A model generated the notes under the pieces. The model saw only the letters and a list, made by a program, of their open reading frames with translations, made no database searches and had not been told where the DNA came from. From assembly GCA_044442725.1 (NCBI GenBank), contig JBISJR010000001.1, positions 222,968 to 286,967 on the forward strand: a DNA stretch of 64,000 nucleotides, read 5' to 3'. Both the position numbers and the translations under genes were made by a program. Shown here piece after piece: positions 63,577 through 64,000 of this stretch. Every line of letters starts with the position of its first letter. Position 1 is the stretch's first letter. This DNA comes from Makana sp044442725 (GTDB taxonomy: Bacteria; Pseudomonadota; Gammaproteobacteria; Enterobacterales; Enterobacteriaceae).

Positions 63577-64000
63577 TTATTTTATAAATAATCTTATCCA
63601 ATTTTCTAAAATTATTACAGCTGCAATAGAATCAACCTTTTTTAAAAATTTATAACCAAATTTATTAAATAATTTTTCACGTGCTTCTACACTTGTTAAT
63701 CTTTCATCTTGCATTTGTATATTATAACCAAAATTAATATTAATTTTATTAGCAAAATTACGTGCAAGATTAGTTGTAATCTGTTCACTTCCATCCATAT
63801 TTAAAGGTAAACCAACTATTACTAAATAAGGTCTCCATTCATTTAATATTTTATCTATTTGTATCAATAATGTTTTTTTTTTATTTTTTATATTTTTAAG
63901 AGGTGTTGCTTTACAAGTTATAAATTGACCTATAGCAACTCCAATATTTTTAGTTCCAAAATCAAATGCTATTATATTTTTTGATTTTAAAATATTTAAT
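63577..64000 (-). CDS. ruvX: YqgF/RuvX, pre-16S rRNA nuclease (5' end beyond window)
   Basis: RNase H-fold protein implicated in processing the 16S rRNA 5' end. The frame runs to the window edge, so the start is not seen. The first visible residues include IIAFDFGTKNIGVAIGQ, matching E. coli AFDFGTKSIGVAVGQ, with the catalytic Asp in DFG. VGLPLNMDGSEQ, QDERLTSVEARE and DSIAAVIILENW follow, completing the family's motif set. About 138 residues should be nearly the full protein (E. coli 138). It converges on groL. Confidence 0.93.
   Translation of the reverse strand, partial: LNILKSKNIIAFDFGTKNIGVAIGQFITCKATPLKNIKNKKKTLLIQIDKILNEWRPYLVIVGLPLNMDGSEQITTNLARNFANKININFGYNIQMQDERLTSVEAREKLFNKFGYKFLKKVDSIAAVIILENWIRLFIK

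Overview
This window reads as a piece of the chromosome of a highly reduced, extremely AT-rich gammaproteobacterial insect endosymbiont of the Enterobacterales. The 16S rRNA and nearly every protein align end to end, by eye, with Escherichia coli homologues. Genes are separated by almost GC-free spacers, there are no insertion sequences, phages, CRISPR arrays or plasmid genes, and regulators are absent. The single rRNA operon is linked (16S, tRNA-Glu, 23S, 5S), unlike the split arrangement of Buchnera. I cannot name the genus from sequence alone.

Layout. 1-3,100: 3' end of suhB, then rpe, trpS and a heptose-kinase-only hldE. 3,095-4,538: gene-free decayed stretch ending in a 37-bp perfect inverted repeat. 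4,539-8,773: lepA-rnc-era-acpS (the E. coli lepA operon minus lepB, recO and pdxJ) and tRNA-Leu(CAA). 8,847-12,848: rlmN-hisS-der (the E. coli cluster minus rodZ, ispG, yfgM and bamB). 13,002-17,879: prfB-lysS, ygfZ, pgl. 18,278-23,534: carAB and rsmA. 23,607-32,250: aceE-aceF-lpd, fabB, ndh. 32,251-33,252: a second decayed gap. 33,253-39,323: zitB, ssb, mnmG, argG, rluD. 39,500-44,623: rRNA operon with a good sigma70-type promoter and processing stems. 44,635-51,960: ligA, valS, rplM-rpsI, a frameshifted rsmI, and RNase P RNA. 52,081-57,221: uvrD, tktA, ydjM, rpmE. 57,552-64,000: hslVU, fpr, tpiA, groSL and a partial ruvX.

How the genes fit together. Most of the content is core information processing: tRNA charging, rRNA and tRNA modification, ribosome GTPases, chaperones, single-strand DNA binding, ligase and UvrD. 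Central metabolism is represented by pyruvate dehydrogenase, triose-phosphate isomerase, the pentose phosphate enzymes Pgl, Rpe and Tkt, and NADH dehydrogenase II. Lipid synthesis is represented by FabB and AcpS. CarAB and ArgG point to arginine (and pyrimidine) synthesis, a usual nutritional role.

I did not find a wholly new system. The points most worth a second look are signs of partial protein decay: SuhB lacking its catalytic Asp, AceF with a second lipoyl domain lacking the lipoyl lysine, a kinase-only HldE, LigA without BRCT, prfB without its programmed frameshift, and rsmI with a homopolymer frameshift. A family of long, GC-free perfect hairpins at gene ends also stands out; these may act as AT-only terminators or RNA-end stabilisers.
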